A DNA stretch of 64,000 nt from Bartonella bacilliformis KC583 (GCF_000015445.1 NC_008783.1:186001-250000); one strand, 5' to 3'. Positions 7,655-16,575 are shown, counted from the stretch's first letter. Notes: generated by a model from the sequence alone, not told the origin. Program-made: numbers and translations.

Positions 7655-10021
7655 CTAATGCACAGGGTTAGGGGTGAGGCCGCGAGGAGAGGCATCTGCA
7701 AGATAGCGGCGCAACCATGGCGTTTCTTCTGGTGAACAGCGATAACGGTAGCTTTGTGGATCAAACCACAGGCCGACTTTGCCTTCAAAATCACCGGAGC
7801 GTTGTTTGGCGATATTCATCACCACGCCGGGGCGTTTGGTTAATTCTGCTTTTTCATGTAGCTGTTGTGTGGCAAAAATTTTGTCTTCTAAAGGGCGGTT
7901 GCGCCAAATGGTGATAATGTTAAACGCATTGGCGCCAATTTCTGAAGCGCCTTTGATATCTTCTGTGCCGGGGATATCTTTGTCGACACCGCTTTTGCGC
8001 GCATGGGCAACAAGGTGAACGTGCACAGCGTTTAAAACAGCCCAGTCTACTATTTTATAGACCGCTTGTTCCTGCCCGGTATAGTCATCAGCGGCGATGC
8101 CAAGTCGCATCAAACTGTCGATAATAAATTGGTCGCAGCCATATTTGGCACGGCAATAGTCAAACACATCAAGAAGAGTTTCAACATTTGATTTGCCTAC
8201 ATGTTCGTACAAAATGAGACCGTGATCAAGAAAATGCAAAATCTGTTCAATTTTTTCTTTTGTCGGGTGGCTGGTTCCCCCTGTTTGTTTGATAAGACGA
8301 CGCAAAGATTGCTCTCCTTTCATTTCTAAAGAGGCTAAGCAAAGGCGGCTTTCTTGTGCGATCCAATGGGGGATACAGTCTGACAACAGCTGGCTTTTGC
8401 CGGCCCCACTGGCGCCACTCCACAAGGTTAATTCTGCTGGCCGAAATGATAATTTTCCCTCTAACTTCGGGTAAGGCACGCTATAGCCCACATGCTGTTC
8501 TGGGTTTGGCCAAAAGAGTTCCAGCACTTTTTCCTTATAATCAGAGGCACGGTGCAACCCTTCCGGCGCGAAGCTTTTTGCTTTTGCAAAGGCTTGCGCT
8601 ATGGTGGCGGCATCTAGGCCTGCGGTTAAACAATCATTTGCATCCTTATAGGGCAGACACACTCGGTAACAACGGTGGCGTCCAAGCCGGTTAGCAATGG
8701 CCAGAGCGGCTTCTTCTCCCGGTGGGTCCATATCGGTTGCGAGATAAATTTTTTCAAAAATCTCTAAATGATCAAATTCTTGCTCAATCCAGGCATGTTT
8801 GCCCCCTTTACCTCCTCCAAAGGGAAGAGATAAAGCCGGATATCCATAAGCTGCCAAAGAGAGGGCATCAATTTCCCCTTCAGTGATGACAAGATCACGC
8901 GCCTGCTTTGCATTCTGCGTTGGTGGAAAGGCACGGTCACTCAAAAGGGCCTGCGAGGCTGGTGAGGAGGCCTGCGTTGGTAGGAGTGGTGAGGAGGTTT
9001 GCGTTGCAGGTTTTTTTATGGAGGTCTGCGGGGAGGTTTGCACAGATAAGGAAGAAAGGTCATTCAAAGGAGCCTGCGTTAGTGGAAAGACACGGTCACT
9101 CAAAGGGGCTTGCGAGGCCGGCGAAGAGGTCTGCGAGGCCGGTGAGGATGATGGGGCCTGTGCAGATCGGGAAGAAAGGTTACCCAGGGGGGCTTGCGAG
9201 GCCGGTGAGGAAGTTAAGGCTTGCGAGGAGGTCTGTAACGAAACTTGCGAAGCCGGTGAGGATGATGGGGCCTGTGCAGGTCGGGAAGAAAGGTTACCCA
9301 GGGGGGCTTGCGAGGCCGGTGAGGAAGTTAAGGCTTGCGAGGAGGCCTGTAACGAAACCTGCGAAGCCGGTGAGGATGATAGGGCCTGTGCAGGTCGGGA
9401 AGAGAGATCACCCAAAGGATCCTGCGAAGCAGGTTGTGAAGCAGGGAAGAGGGCTTGCCAGCCAAATAAAATCGGCTCACACTGCGCGGTGGTAGGTTTA
9501 GCTTTGGCTCCTGCTTCGGCGCGCCGGGCTTTCACCATGGCCAGTGTGCCATCGGGCTTATAAAAAGGAAAAAGGATGCTATTGCCCTCTTCCTTAATGC
9601 GGTAACGCGCTAAGATCTCTAGGGGTATACGCCGTTCATGGTGCAAATAGCTCTTCACCACACCGCTAGGGTCGTGACCTTTTGGTGGAGGCGGAAGACA
9701 ATAAGTGCGGCGTGGCGCCATAAAGGGTTTTGGGCGGGAAAGATTAAGATAAGCGCGGGCTTCCTCTAATGCCGCCGAGAGGGGGATGCCTTTTACTGCA
9801 CACCAGAGATCTAACAGATCTCCCCCAATTCCCTCAGCAAAATCATACCACAGGCCTGCTTTGCTACCGCTTAAACAGAGCGATAAACTTTGCCCTGCTT
9901 CCCCGTGGATATTGCCGATGATCCAAGCATTGCCCTTTTTTCGCCCTTGCGGAAGAAGCATTTCAGCAATAGCTTGCACGTAAAGCAAAAGTTTTTGTTT
10001 AACCTCAATAAGTGTGCTCAT
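7655..10021 (-). CDS. Phage-type DNA primase/helicase (Toprim plus DnaB/Twinkle-like ATPase)
   Basis: Replication protein of 788 residues that probably primes and unwinds DNA, like T7 gp4. The N-terminal ~120 residues resemble the region before the primase core (WYDFAEGIGGDLLDLW). A Toprim domain follows near residues 375-470, with VITEGEIDALSLAAYGYPAL and the metal-binding ATDMDPPGEEAA. The helicase domain has Walker A SGASGAGKSQLL, then LASLEMKGEQSLRRLI and the DnaB-like FIIDSLMRLG. Between primase and Toprim lies a ~170-residue insertion of Ser/Ala/Pro/Gln repeats. Its DNA repeats every ~114 bp (9141, 9255, 9370), which preserves the frame. The 5' region is itself repeated upstream. Confidence 0.85.
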   Translation of the reverse strand: MSTLIEVKQKLLLYVQAIAEMLLPQGRKKGNAWIIGNIHGEAGQSLSLCLSGSKAGLWYDFAEGIGGDLLDLWCAVKGIPLSAALEEARAYLNLSRPKPFMAPRRTYCLPPPPKGHDPSGVVKSYLHHERRIPLEILARYRIKEEGNSILFPFYKPDGTLAMVKARRAEAGAKAKPTTAQCEPILFGWQALFPASQPASQDPLGDLSSRPAQALSSSPASQVSLQASSQALTSSPASQAPLGNLSSRPAQAPSSSPASQVSLQTSSQALTSSPASQAPLGNLSSRSAQAPSSSPASQTSSPASQAPLSDRVFPLTQAPLNDLSSLSVQTSPQTSIKKPATQTSSPLLPTQASSPASQALLSDRAFPPTQNAKQARDLVITEGEIDALSLAAYGYPALSLPFGGGKGGKHAWIEQEFDHLEIFEKIYLATDMDPPGEEAALAIANRLGRHRCYRVCLPYKDANDCLTAGLDAATIAQAFAKAKSFAPEGLHRASDYKEKVLELFWPNPEQHVGYSVPYPKLEGKLSFRPAELTLWSGASGAGKSQLLSDCIPHWIAQESRLCLASLEMKGEQSLRRLIKQTGGTSHPTKEKIEQILHFLDHGLILYEHVGKSNVETLLDVFDYCRAKYGCDQFIIDSLMRLGIAADDYTGQEQAVYKIVDWAVLNAVHVHLVAHARKSGVDKDIPGTEDIKGASEIGANAFNIITIWRNRPLEDKIFATQQLHEKAELTKRPGVVMNIAKQRSGDFEGKVGLWFDPQSYRYRCSPEETPWLRRYLADASPRGLTPNPVH

Positions 10022-10790
10022 GGTCTCCCCCTGACGAGAATGTGTTCCTGATGAGAATGTGATTAGATCTGCATCGTTAGTGTGAATGAGTGCGGTGTAA
10101 GTAGGTGGTTATGGTTGCCTAATGAGTGAGATGGGTTGTGGTGTAAGTGGGTGGCTATAGTTGCTGGTGAGTGAATGGGTGCGGGTCGTTGGGCCATGCG
10201 TGTAGTGAATTTTTGTGGTTAGTGTTCTCATGGTCTCCCCCTGATGAGAATGTGTTCCTGATGAGAATGTGATTAGATCTGCATCGTTAGTGTGAATGAG
10301 TGCGGTGTAAGCAGGTGGCTATGGTTGCTGATGAGTGAATAGGTTGTGGTGTAAGTGGGTGGCTGTGGTTTCTGGTGAGTAAATGGGTGTGGTGTCGTTG
10401 GGCCATGCGTGTAGTGGATTTTTGTGGTTAGTGTGCTCATGGTCTCCCCCTGATGAGTGTGTTCCTGATGAGAATGTGATTAGATCTGTATCGTTAGTGT
10501 AAATGGGTTATGGTGTAAGTAGGTTGCTATAGTTTCTGATGAGTGAATGGGTGCGGTGTCGTTGGGCCATGAGTGTAGTGGATTTTTGTGGTTAGTGTGC
10601 TCATGGTCTCCCCCCTGATGAGTGTGTTTCTGATGAGAATGTAATTAGATCTGTATCGTTAGTGTGAATGGGTGTGGTGTAAGTGGGTTGCTATAATTGC
10701 TGATGAGTGAGATGGGTGTGGTGTCGTTGGGCCATGAGTGTAGTGAATTTTTGTGGTTAGTGCGTGAATGGGTTTTCATTGTTGGTGATG
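10014..10790. repeat. Four tandem copies of the primase gene's ribosome site and start
   Basis: The minus-strand phrase GGGGGAGACCATGAG, which holds the primase ribosome site and start codon, recurs with ATGs at 10021 (the real gene), 10231, 10440 and 10604. The steps are 210, 209 and 164 bp. Shared interior phrases include GGATTTTTGTGGTTAGTG, GTCGTTGGGCCATG and ATTAGATCTGCATCGTTAGTG. Upstream copies lead into short frames only. No other gene is seen here. Confidence 0.9.
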
Positions 10791-10796
10791 ATGGGG

Positions 10797-12290
10797 TTAT
10801 GGTTTCTGGTTTGGATAATTGATTAGGCTTTGGTAAAAGCTTTCTTCCCCTGTATGACGATTTGTTTGATGAGAAGGGACACGGGGAAGAGAGGGCGTGG
10901 GATAACGCGTGTCCTGTGTGTCTCTTAACCGCTCAATCTCATAACGGCACCAGTTGCGCCATGTGGCTGACCAATCCACTTTAAGCGCTTCTTTGCCGCT
11001 TTTGGCTTGCCAATAGTCGCGAAATTTCTTCTCTTGCCAACGGGCTTGCTCTTCGCTCAACCCTTCAGTCATGGCCATGCTGATATCAGCTTGCCAATCT
11101 GCGGGAAGACGATGGCCTCTTAAGCATCCTTTACGAGCAGAACGCTTTGGAGGAAGAGCAGAATTTTCAGAAATTATCGGACTTTCCAGACATGTTGGGC
11201 TTATAACAGATGGTGAGCTTGTGACAGGTGTTGGGGTTGTCATAAGTGTTTGGCTTGTGAAAATTTTTGAAGTTGTAGCAAGTGTTGGACCCATAACAGG
11301 TGTTGAGGCTGTTGGTATGGGCTCTTGAGAAGGGGCAGAAGATAAAGAGGGAGAAGAGCATGAGGGAGCACAGTAGAGGGCATAGGAGGAGGAATTGTCT
11401 GCCGAGAGGGAAGCCTTGTCTTGTTGCTTTTGTGAAACACCGTTAGGTGTTTCTTTTTCTTTCTTCTGAGCTTCTGAGTTATAGGGTTCATCTGTTCTGC
11501 ATGTGTTGAGCAGCTGTTGTGGTGTTGCATTGATTTTCTTACGTTTTTGCGCTGAAGAACGGCCAGCCAATGATTTTTGCTCCAGTAATTTTGCGCGCTC
11601 ACGAAAGATACTGTCACAGCGCTTATTCCATAAGCCATTGGCGAGAGGGATGATCTTGCCTTCTGCGATCAGAATATTGAGTGCGCTGAGAAAGGTGCGT
11701 TTGTCACACCCACAAAGCCGTGCTAATCTTTGTGTTGAGAGGTCTAGGGGGTGGCCTCTGGCATACATTTCATTGAGTAAAATGGTATAAATACCAATTT
11801 CATGCGCACGCATACCACGGACACCCCCTAGAAAATCATTTTGATACCAACAGACATAGGGAAGAATGGAGGATTCATAATGCGGTGTTTCTTTTATGGA
11901 GGATGAGGTTGTGGTAACAGGGGAAGCGGCTAGGAGAGGAGCGGATGCAGGTGCTGGGGACGCCGGAGATGAGATCGCAGAGGATGAAGATGGAGCAACT
12001 GGAGGTGTAACAGCAGGAGATAAAGGTGCTGTTTCTAAAGCGGATGGGGCAACAGGGGAAGCGGCTGGGAGAGGAGCGGATGCTGGAGCAGATGAGGCAA
12101 CTGGGGATGCTGTTGCTGGAGCGGATAGAGGTGCTAAAGACACCGCTGCAACTGCTTCCGAAAAAAATAACCCCGAAGAAGGAACGGTTGTTGAGGATAA
12201 GGTTGCAGTGCAAAGGGCTTGTTGATGGGCTGTGTCTCGCGAAGAGGTTTTGTCCATGGTGCAAATCAACTTTCTTATTGTTTCATCCAT
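10797..12290 (-). CDS. Phage replication protein with DUF1376 (YdaU-like) domain
   Basis: 497 residues. The DUF1376 domain spans about residues 138-230 (LPYVCWYQNDFLGGVRGM, then YTILLNEMYARG and a winged-helix-like LARLCGCDKRTFLSALNIL). It is a DNA-binding module of phage replication initiators that recruit DnaB-type helicases. The C-terminal part (LPADWQADISMA, ARWQEKKFRDYWQAKSG, DWSATWRNWCRYEIERL) resembles the DnaT-like end of such proteins. The N-terminal ~130 residues and a stretch near 290-380 are Ala/Ser/Pro/Thr repeats, probably disordered. It is divergent from the HTH repressor gene, with a candidate operator between them, and is encoded upstream of the helicase it could load. Confidence 0.75.
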   Translation of the reverse strand: MDETIRKLICTMDKTSSRDTAHQQALCTATLSSTTVPSSGLFFSEAVAAVSLAPLSAPATASPVASSAPASAPLPAASPVAPSALETAPLSPAVTPPVAPSSSSAISSPASPAPASAPLLAASPVTTTSSSIKETPHYESSILPYVCWYQNDFLGGVRGMRAHEIGIYTILLNEMYARGHPLDLSTQRLARLCGCDKRTFLSALNILIAEGKIIPLANGLWNKRCDSIFRERAKLLEQKSLAGRSSAQKRKKINATPQQLLNTCRTDEPYNSEAQKKEKETPNGVSQKQQDKASLSADNSSSYALYCAPSCSSPSLSSAPSQEPIPTASTPVMGPTLATTSKIFTSQTLMTTPTPVTSSPSVISPTCLESPIISENSALPPKRSARKGCLRGHRLPADWQADISMAMTEGLSEEQARWQEKKFRDYWQAKSGKEALKVDWSATWRNWCRYEIERLRDTQDTRYPTPSLPRVPSHQTNRHTGEESFYQSLINYPNQKP

Positions 12291-12641
12291 TTCTATTCAG
12301 ATAAAAAACCTTAAATGATGTTTTTATGTCTTTTTATGTCTGCGGGAGATGCAGGAAAAGTTTACCATTTCGTAAGATGTTTCTGGTTTGCTTTGCTTTT
12401 GTTGCAATTTGTTCTGTTAAATAATCTTATTTTTCATTAGACCCTGTGAGTGCAATTCTATACGCTTATGAGTATATCGTTGTGCAACTTTAAATTGCAA
12501 AACAGCAAAGGACAAAGAATACAAAGTGAGGACACGCGAGTTTTTGGGAGCGCCTGTCTGCATCCTTTAGGGTGATAAATGGTTGGTTAATCAAATAAAG
12601 TGCAGTTCCCCCCCGAAAATAATAATGTGTCCTATAAATGT

Positions 12642-12661
12642 ATATCCTTTTTAGAGGATAT
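12642..12661. promoter_or_regulatory. Candidate repressor operator (palindrome 1)
   Basis: ATATCCTTTTTAGAGGATAT is a near-perfect 20-bp inverted repeat with arms ATATCCT and AGGATAT. It lies in the divergent region 56 bp before the HTH repressor gene. The same ATCC...GGAT core appears as a perfect palindrome at 13227-13244, before the next operon. Two like sites on either side of a repressor gene are typical of phage immunity regions. The binding protein is inferred. Confidence 0.55.
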
Positions 12662-12716
12662 TGCAAGATAAATTTATAAAACAATATGTATTTTTTTAGA
12701 CAGGCTATAGGATGAA

Positions 12717-13034
12717 ATGATGAATATTGATGGTTGGCGTCAAAGATTGAGTGAAGTGCTCAAAAAAAGTGGACGGTCAAAACGGTCCATTTCTCTCTCA
12801 GCTGGAAAGGGAGCAGGCTACCTTCACTCTATCTTATCTGAAGGAAAAGATCCAACGATTGAATCCCTTTCTGATGTCTGTAAAACAATTGATGTTAGTA
12901 TGGGATACATTCTTTACGGGCAAGCTGCCAGCACAGAAGATCAAGAATTTATCGAGTTGATTTCAAAGATCTCTTCCGAGGAACGACAGGCGATTTTGAC
13001 GCTTTTGCGCAAACCAAATGACGAAGTAAAATAA
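12717..13034 (+). CDS. HTH (Cro/CI-type) phage repressor
   Basis: 105 residues. An N-terminal helix-turn-helix of the Cro/CI (HTH_3) class covers about residues 6-65 (WRQRLSEVLKKSGRSKRSIS, then AGYLHSILSEGKDPTIESL), followed by a short C-terminal segment with YILYG and EERQAILTLL. It is encoded divergently from the DUF1376 replication gene and ahead of the small early genes. It probably switches between the two directions through the palindromes at 12642 and 13227. There is no peptidase domain, so a RecA-triggered self-cleavage mechanism is unlikely. ATGATG at the start leaves a one-codon choice. Confidence 0.8.
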   Translation: MMNIDGWRQRLSEVLKKSGRSKRSISLSAGKGAGYLHSILSEGKDPTIESLSDVCKTIDVSMGYILYGQAASTEDQEFIELISKISSEERQAILTLLRKPNDEVK

Positions 13035-13226
13035 GAAGTGCTCTTTTCTTTGTGGCATCAAGAGTTTTCCAATGGTTAAGTAAATCGGAATCATTCATTT
13101 TAGCTTTCCCCCCCGTTTGGGTTGCTGTGATTAGAAACAATAGGAATTATAACAGCACAGTAGAGAATAAGGTGTAGGATATTTTCATTCTTACAAAGCT
13201 ATTTGGATGTCTGATAAATTGAAAAA

Positions 13227-13244
13227 TATCCTTTTAAAAGGATA
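13227..13244. promoter_or_regulatory. Candidate repressor operator (palindrome 2)
   Basis: TATCCTTTTAAAAGGATA is a perfect 18-bp palindrome. It ends 7 bp before a TTGACA box and ~100 bp before the 137-residue early gene. It shares its outer half-sites with the palindrome at 12642-12661. Confidence 0.6.
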
Positions 13245-13251
13245 AAATTGA

Positions 13252-13280
13252 TTGACATCTCTCCCATAGAGGAGATAAGA
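13252..13280 (+). promoter_or_regulatory. Candidate promoter of the small early genes
   Basis: TTGACA at 13252-13257 is followed after 17 bp by ATAAGA at 13275-13280. The spacer contains an inverted ATCTC...GAGAT. The -35 box is perfect and the -10 box is weak. A bound repressor at 13227-13244 would lie right beside it. Confidence 0.4.
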
Positions 13281-13344
13281 CTAAAGCTATATTTGACCAT
13301 GTCAAGACTAAAGCTGCGTTTTATTACCATCTAAGGGGGAAAAA

Positions 13345-13758
13345 ATGATCAAACATATACCGTTCGTTAAAGAGGATGAAATTCTCATTATTCTCTGTGA
13401 TGATGAAGAGGGCGATCTCTATATTGGGCCCATTGAAAATTCCGAAGAGGTGCTTGATTTGGTCGATAATCGAGAGGCTGTGCAAAGGCTTTTGCGGCTT
13501 GATTTAACAACGCTCCATGCCGATGATGTCAGTGAAAGTGTCGCCGATATCTATGTTGCGCTTTCTGACATGGCTGAAAAGACAGAGTCTCTGCAGCCCT
13601 TCATTGTAAATAGTGAAGCCTATCACGATTATTTAGAGCAACAAAATAAACAAGCTTATCATGATACGCTGTATGGCTCTTATGAACAACAGCATCGTCT
13701 CCGCTTTAGTGATGTTTTGTCGGCCTATGATCATCTTTTTGATGAGCAGGAGGGATAA
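13345..13758 (+). CDS. Hypothetical acidic protein of the phage early operon
   Basis: 137 residues, not recognised. It is acidic (CDDEEGDLYIGPIENSEE) with no membrane segment or signal peptide. The start is supported by TAAGGGGG 6 nt upstream. It is the first gene of a tight three-gene run; the next starts 5 bp after its stop. Its last residues, DEQEG, recur at the end of the 62-residue gene that follows, and the DNA around both stops is the same (GATGAGCAGGAGGGATAAAG). That shared stretch probably mediated the duplication of the next gene. Confidence 0.65.
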   Translation: MIKHIPFVKEDEILIILCDDEEGDLYIGPIENSEEVLDLVDNREAVQRLLRLDLTTLHADDVSESVADIYVALSDMAEKTESLQPFIVNSEAYHDYLEQQNKQAYHDTLYGSYEQQHRLRFSDVLSAYDHLFDEQEG

Positions 13759-13763
13759 AGACT

Positions 13764-13952
13764 ATGCAAAGCTATCTTATGACCCTTGCTTATGGGGTGC
13801 CCCTTTATGACGTGGGCAGACAGCGCGGCACTATCCAGCTTGATCCACAAAAACATCAGGCCTTTCTCTTCCCTTCACAAAAAGAGGCAGAAGGTGCTGT
13901 GCAGGCCTTGGCTTATGATCTCTATGATTTTTTTGATGAGCAGGAGGGATAA
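13764..13952 (+). CDS. Hypothetical small protein, copy 1 of a tandem pair
   Basis: 62 residues, not recognised. It contains LMTLAYGVPLYDVGRQRG and QKHQAFLFPSQKEAEG. AGGAGGG lies 8 nt before the ATG and overlaps the stop of the previous gene. It differs from copy 2 at a few residues (Arg/His, Asp/Tyr, Ala/Thr) and has a different C-terminus, DEQEG. Confidence 0.6.
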   Translation: MQSYLMTLAYGVPLYDVGRQRGTIQLDPQKHQAFLFPSQKEAEGAVQALAYDLYDFFDEQEG

Positions 13953-13957
13953 AGACT

Positions 13958-14158
13958 ATGCAAAGTTATCTTATGACCCTTGCTTATGGGGTGCCCCTTT
14001 ATTACGTAGGCAGACAGCACGGCACTATCCAGCTTGATCCACAAAAACATCAGGCCTTTCTCTTCCCTTCACAAAAAGAGGCAGAAGGTACTGTGCAGGC
14101 CTTGGCTTATGATCTCTATGATTTTTTTGATCTCTTCGAGATAGAAAGTGTTTCTTAA
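13958..14158 (+). CDS. Hypothetical small protein, copy 2 of a tandem pair
   Basis: 66 residues, nearly identical to copy 1 over the first ~57 and displaced by exactly 194 bp. It ends in DLFEIESVS instead of DEQEG, which may be the ancestral end, since copy 1's end matches the upstream gene. It has the same ribosome site as copy 1. Function unknown. Confidence 0.6.
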   Translation: MQSYLMTLAYGVPLYYVGRQHGTIQLDPQKHQAFLFPSQKEAEGTVQALAYDLYDFFDLFEIESVS

Positions 14159-14566
14159 AAAGCATGAGGGCTCTGGGTAAAGGAAGGGAGGCTTGCGAAG
14201 GGAGGGAGCATAAGCTTTGCCAATAAAGAGAGCTAGGTTTGAGATAAGGAGCCGCGGGTAAGTGGCTTGTAATAAGGGAATCTGAGCTTTTTGGTAAGGT
14301 TGGGGCTAGGCTGGTGAGAAGGGAGGGCTGAGCTTTCTGGTAAGGTGGGGCTGAGCTGGTGAGAAGGGAAGGATTGGTGAGAAGAGGGCGTTTGGCTTGC
14401 AAGAAGGGGCTTTGTGAAAAGGGAGATTAAGTGTGCGAGCAAATGGGCCTTGCGATAAAGTTAGGCTTGCAAGAAGGGGGGCTTGAGAATGTTGCAGGTA
14501 ATGGGCCTGCAAGAATGTGGGGCATGGTATGCCCACTGGAGAGGAATTTTATCAGGGAGTAAGACA
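14159..14566. repeat. Purine-rich degenerate repeats before the exonuclease gene
   Basis: About 400 bp with no convincing gene. Short phrases such as GCTTGCAAGAAGGGG, GGTGAGAAGGG and GAGCTTT(C/G)TGGTAAGG recur irregularly. Confidence 0.55.
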
Positions 14567-15226
14567 ATGCCCATACGCGTCGAATGTCAGCAAGGAACAG
14601 AGGAATGGCGCCAAGTCCGCAGGGGGGTGATAACTGCTTCTGTGTTTGAAATGGTTATCGCACGGAAAAAAGATGGGCAACGATCCCAAAAATATCATTC
14701 TGTGATGATGAAGCTTGCTGGGGAAAGAATTACCGGCAAAATTGTTGACGAGGGAACAACTGTGCCAATGCGCCGCGGTACAGAATTAGAACCAACAGCT
14801 CGCCAGCTTTATGCAACGCTCACCAACACAGAGCCTGAATGTGTTGGGTTTCTCTTAGCGGATGACCGTAGAAAAGGATTTTCACCCGATGCGCTTATCG
14901 GGGCAAATGGACTGCTGGAAATTAAAACAAAAAAGCCTGAAATTCTAATCCCGCATTTTTATCAAAATATATTTCCTGTTGAGCATAAAGCCCAGTGTCA
15001 GGGAGGATTATGGATTGCGCAACGCGAATGGGTGGATTTGATGCTTTATTGGCCGGGGATGCCCCCTTTGATCAAACGCGCTTATCGTGATGAAGTCTAT
15101 ATTCGTAAGCTAGACAATGAGATTAATCGTTTTAATGAAGCTCTGGAAAGAATGGTGCAGGCGATCAAGCAGGTTGGCGAAAGGAGCCAGGATATTTTCA
15201 GAAAATATGAAACAATCAGGGGATGA
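14567..15226 (+). CDS. YqaJ-type viral recombinase / lambda-like exonuclease
   Basis: 219 residues from the ATG at 14567, where CAGGGAG precedes the start; an upstream in-frame ATG at 14483 lacks a ribosome site. The fold is a PD-(D/E)xK nuclease: QGTEEWRQVRRGVITAS near the N-terminus, RRGTELEPTAR as the conserved acidic motif, and FSPDALIGANGLLEIKTKK with the catalytic Asp...Glu-x-Lys. It probably makes 3' single-stranded ends for phage recombination. No RecT/Bet annealing partner is recognisable in the window. It belongs to the rightward early genes downstream of the repressor. Confidence 0.88.
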   Translation: MPIRVECQQGTEEWRQVRRGVITASVFEMVIARKKDGQRSQKYHSVMMKLAGERITGKIVDEGTTVPMRRGTELEPTARQLYATLTNTEPECVGFLLADDRRKGFSPDALIGANGLLEIKTKKPEILIPHFYQNIFPVEHKAQCQGGLWIAQREWVDLMLYWPGMPPLIKRAYRDEVYIRKLDNEINRFNEALERMVQAIKQVGERSQDIFRKYETIRG

Positions 15227-15822
15227 GGTCTACTATTTTAGCAGGGTGCTGAGTTTGTGAAGGAGCAGCTCTGTGCGGATTTAAGTGCAGGAAGAGAGTT
15301 GAATGGGGAGAGTTTGCGAGAGCCAGTAAGCCAGACAAGCTTGCAAAGAAGGTTGAAGGCTTGTGAGGAAAGCGGGGATGAAGTTTGGCACGGGGTGTGA
15401 CAGCAAGGTAGGGAAAAAGCGGGGATGAGGTCTACTCTTTAACAGGGTGCTGAGCTAGGGGGAAGCGCGGGGCACGAAATTGGTTGTTGAGCAGAGCCGA
15501 AAAGCTGCAAGGAACTTAAGCTAGCAGGGCATGCAGCTGAGGGCAGCTCACATATAAGATTAAGCTCAGCACAAATGGGAAAAAACAGCAGAACAAAAGG
15601 AAGGTTAGATGCGCTAGAAGGCCTTAAGGAGATGATATCAGGCGCAGGAGCTTAAGGCGATGAATATGGGTGTAAATACAGGCAGAGGCGAAAGCTTAAG
15701 GTTTGATATTTACAAAAGCCAGCAAACCAGAAAGTTTGTGAGAAGGGGAGGAGTTTGCGAAGAAGGTTGAGGCTTGAAAAAAGCAGAGATGAGGCTTGCA
15801 TGCAGGGGGAAGAAAATAGACA
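15227..15822. repeat. Purine-rich degenerate repeats, no gene seen
   Basis: About 600 bp between the exonuclease gene and tRNA-Thr. GAGGTCTACT(A/C)TTTA-GCAGGGTGCTGAG occurs at about 15225 and 15427, and phrases with GCTTGTGAGGAAAGC/GGCTTGAAAAAAGC recur. Confidence 0.55.
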
Positions 15823-15897
15823 TGGTGCTGCGAGAGAGGATTGAACTCTCGACCTCTCCCTTACCAAGGGAGTGCTCTGCCACTGAGCTACCGCAGC
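15823..15897 (-). tRNA. tRNA-Thr (anticodon GGU)
   Basis: 75 nt with encoded CCA. The acceptor GCTGCGG pairs with TCGCAGC through one G-U pair. The anticodon stem-loop CTCCC-TTGGTAA-GGGAG gives GGU, reading ACC/ACU. The D-arm AGCTCAGTGGCAGAGC and T-arm GGTCGAGAGTTCAATCC region are standard. Confidence 0.95.
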
Positions 15898-16404
15898 ATT
15901 TTGTCAATCTTTGCGCTGCCTTGTGCCACATTGGCGCCAAATAGGCAAGAGAGCTCTTGCAAGAAAATCTTCCTTATGTCATGATATAAAGGTTAAAAAA
16001 TATCAGTTATTTCTGTATATTCGTCGTTATAATACCCCCTCATTATTTTCTTAAATTGGGGTTTTAAAATGTGTGACTTCTTGAATATTGACTCATTTAA
16101 AAATAGGGTAAAAATAAGGGATGAAAATGGGGAAGGTGGAAGGATAAGAAATTCACAAATTTTAAGCCTATAGGGGAGAGTTAAGCAAACAGAGGGTTGA
16201 AGTGAACAAAGAAAGTTTGCGCAAAAGGGGGTAAGCGAACAGGAAGGTTAAGCAAATAGAGGCTTAAGCAAGCGGGGTTTAAGCGAAAAAATTTGAGCGA
16301 ACAAAGTTTGCCAGAATTTGTCGAAATGTTTGCCAAAGTGTTTGCTGGAGTTTGCGCCATGAAAGACAAAAAGAACCCATAAAAATATCATGCCATAAAA
16401 TATC
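15898..16404. other. Intergenic, AT-rich then AGCAAAC/AAGCGAAC repeats
   Basis: No gene seen. Positions 16170-16360 contain irregular short repeats of AAGCAAACAG/GCGAACAA on the + strand. Confidence 0.5.
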
Positions 16405-16575
16405 ATGAATAAGAATAAAAATACCGTTACACACAAAGATGATCAAAGAAAAAATGAAAAAGCAAAACAGCGAGAACAAAGACTTGCTAAGCAATTGCGC
16501 GATAATTTAAAACGGCGCAAAGAGCAAAGTCGACAGCGCTCTCCAGAAGGGTTTAGAAAAACTCTTTCTGTTTGA
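16405..16575 (+). CDS. Small basic coiled-coil protein upstream of murA
   Basis: 56 residues, very rich in Lys, Arg and Gln, with one long predicted helix (KAKQREQRLAKQLRDNLKRR). It ends in RSPEGFRKTLSV. It is too regular in amino-acid use to be chance in this AT-rich spacer and it starts ~150 bp before murA. No clear ribosome site is seen. Function unknown; a nucleic-acid or ribosome-associated role is only a guess from the charge. Confidence 0.5.
   Translation: MNKNKNTVTHKDDQRKNEKAKQREQRLAKQLRDNLKRRKEQSRQRSPEGFRKTLSV

Noticed and set aside
8883..9563. 226-residue open frame on the + strand with Cys/Glu/Gly repeats
   Set aside because: It lies antisense to the Ser/Ala/Pro repeat insertion of the primase/helicase and its repeats are the complement of that insertion.
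12949..13140. 63-residue minus-strand frame opposite the end of the repressor gene
   Set aside because: Overlaps the 3' end of the repressor gene, no ribosome site; looks like a shadow.
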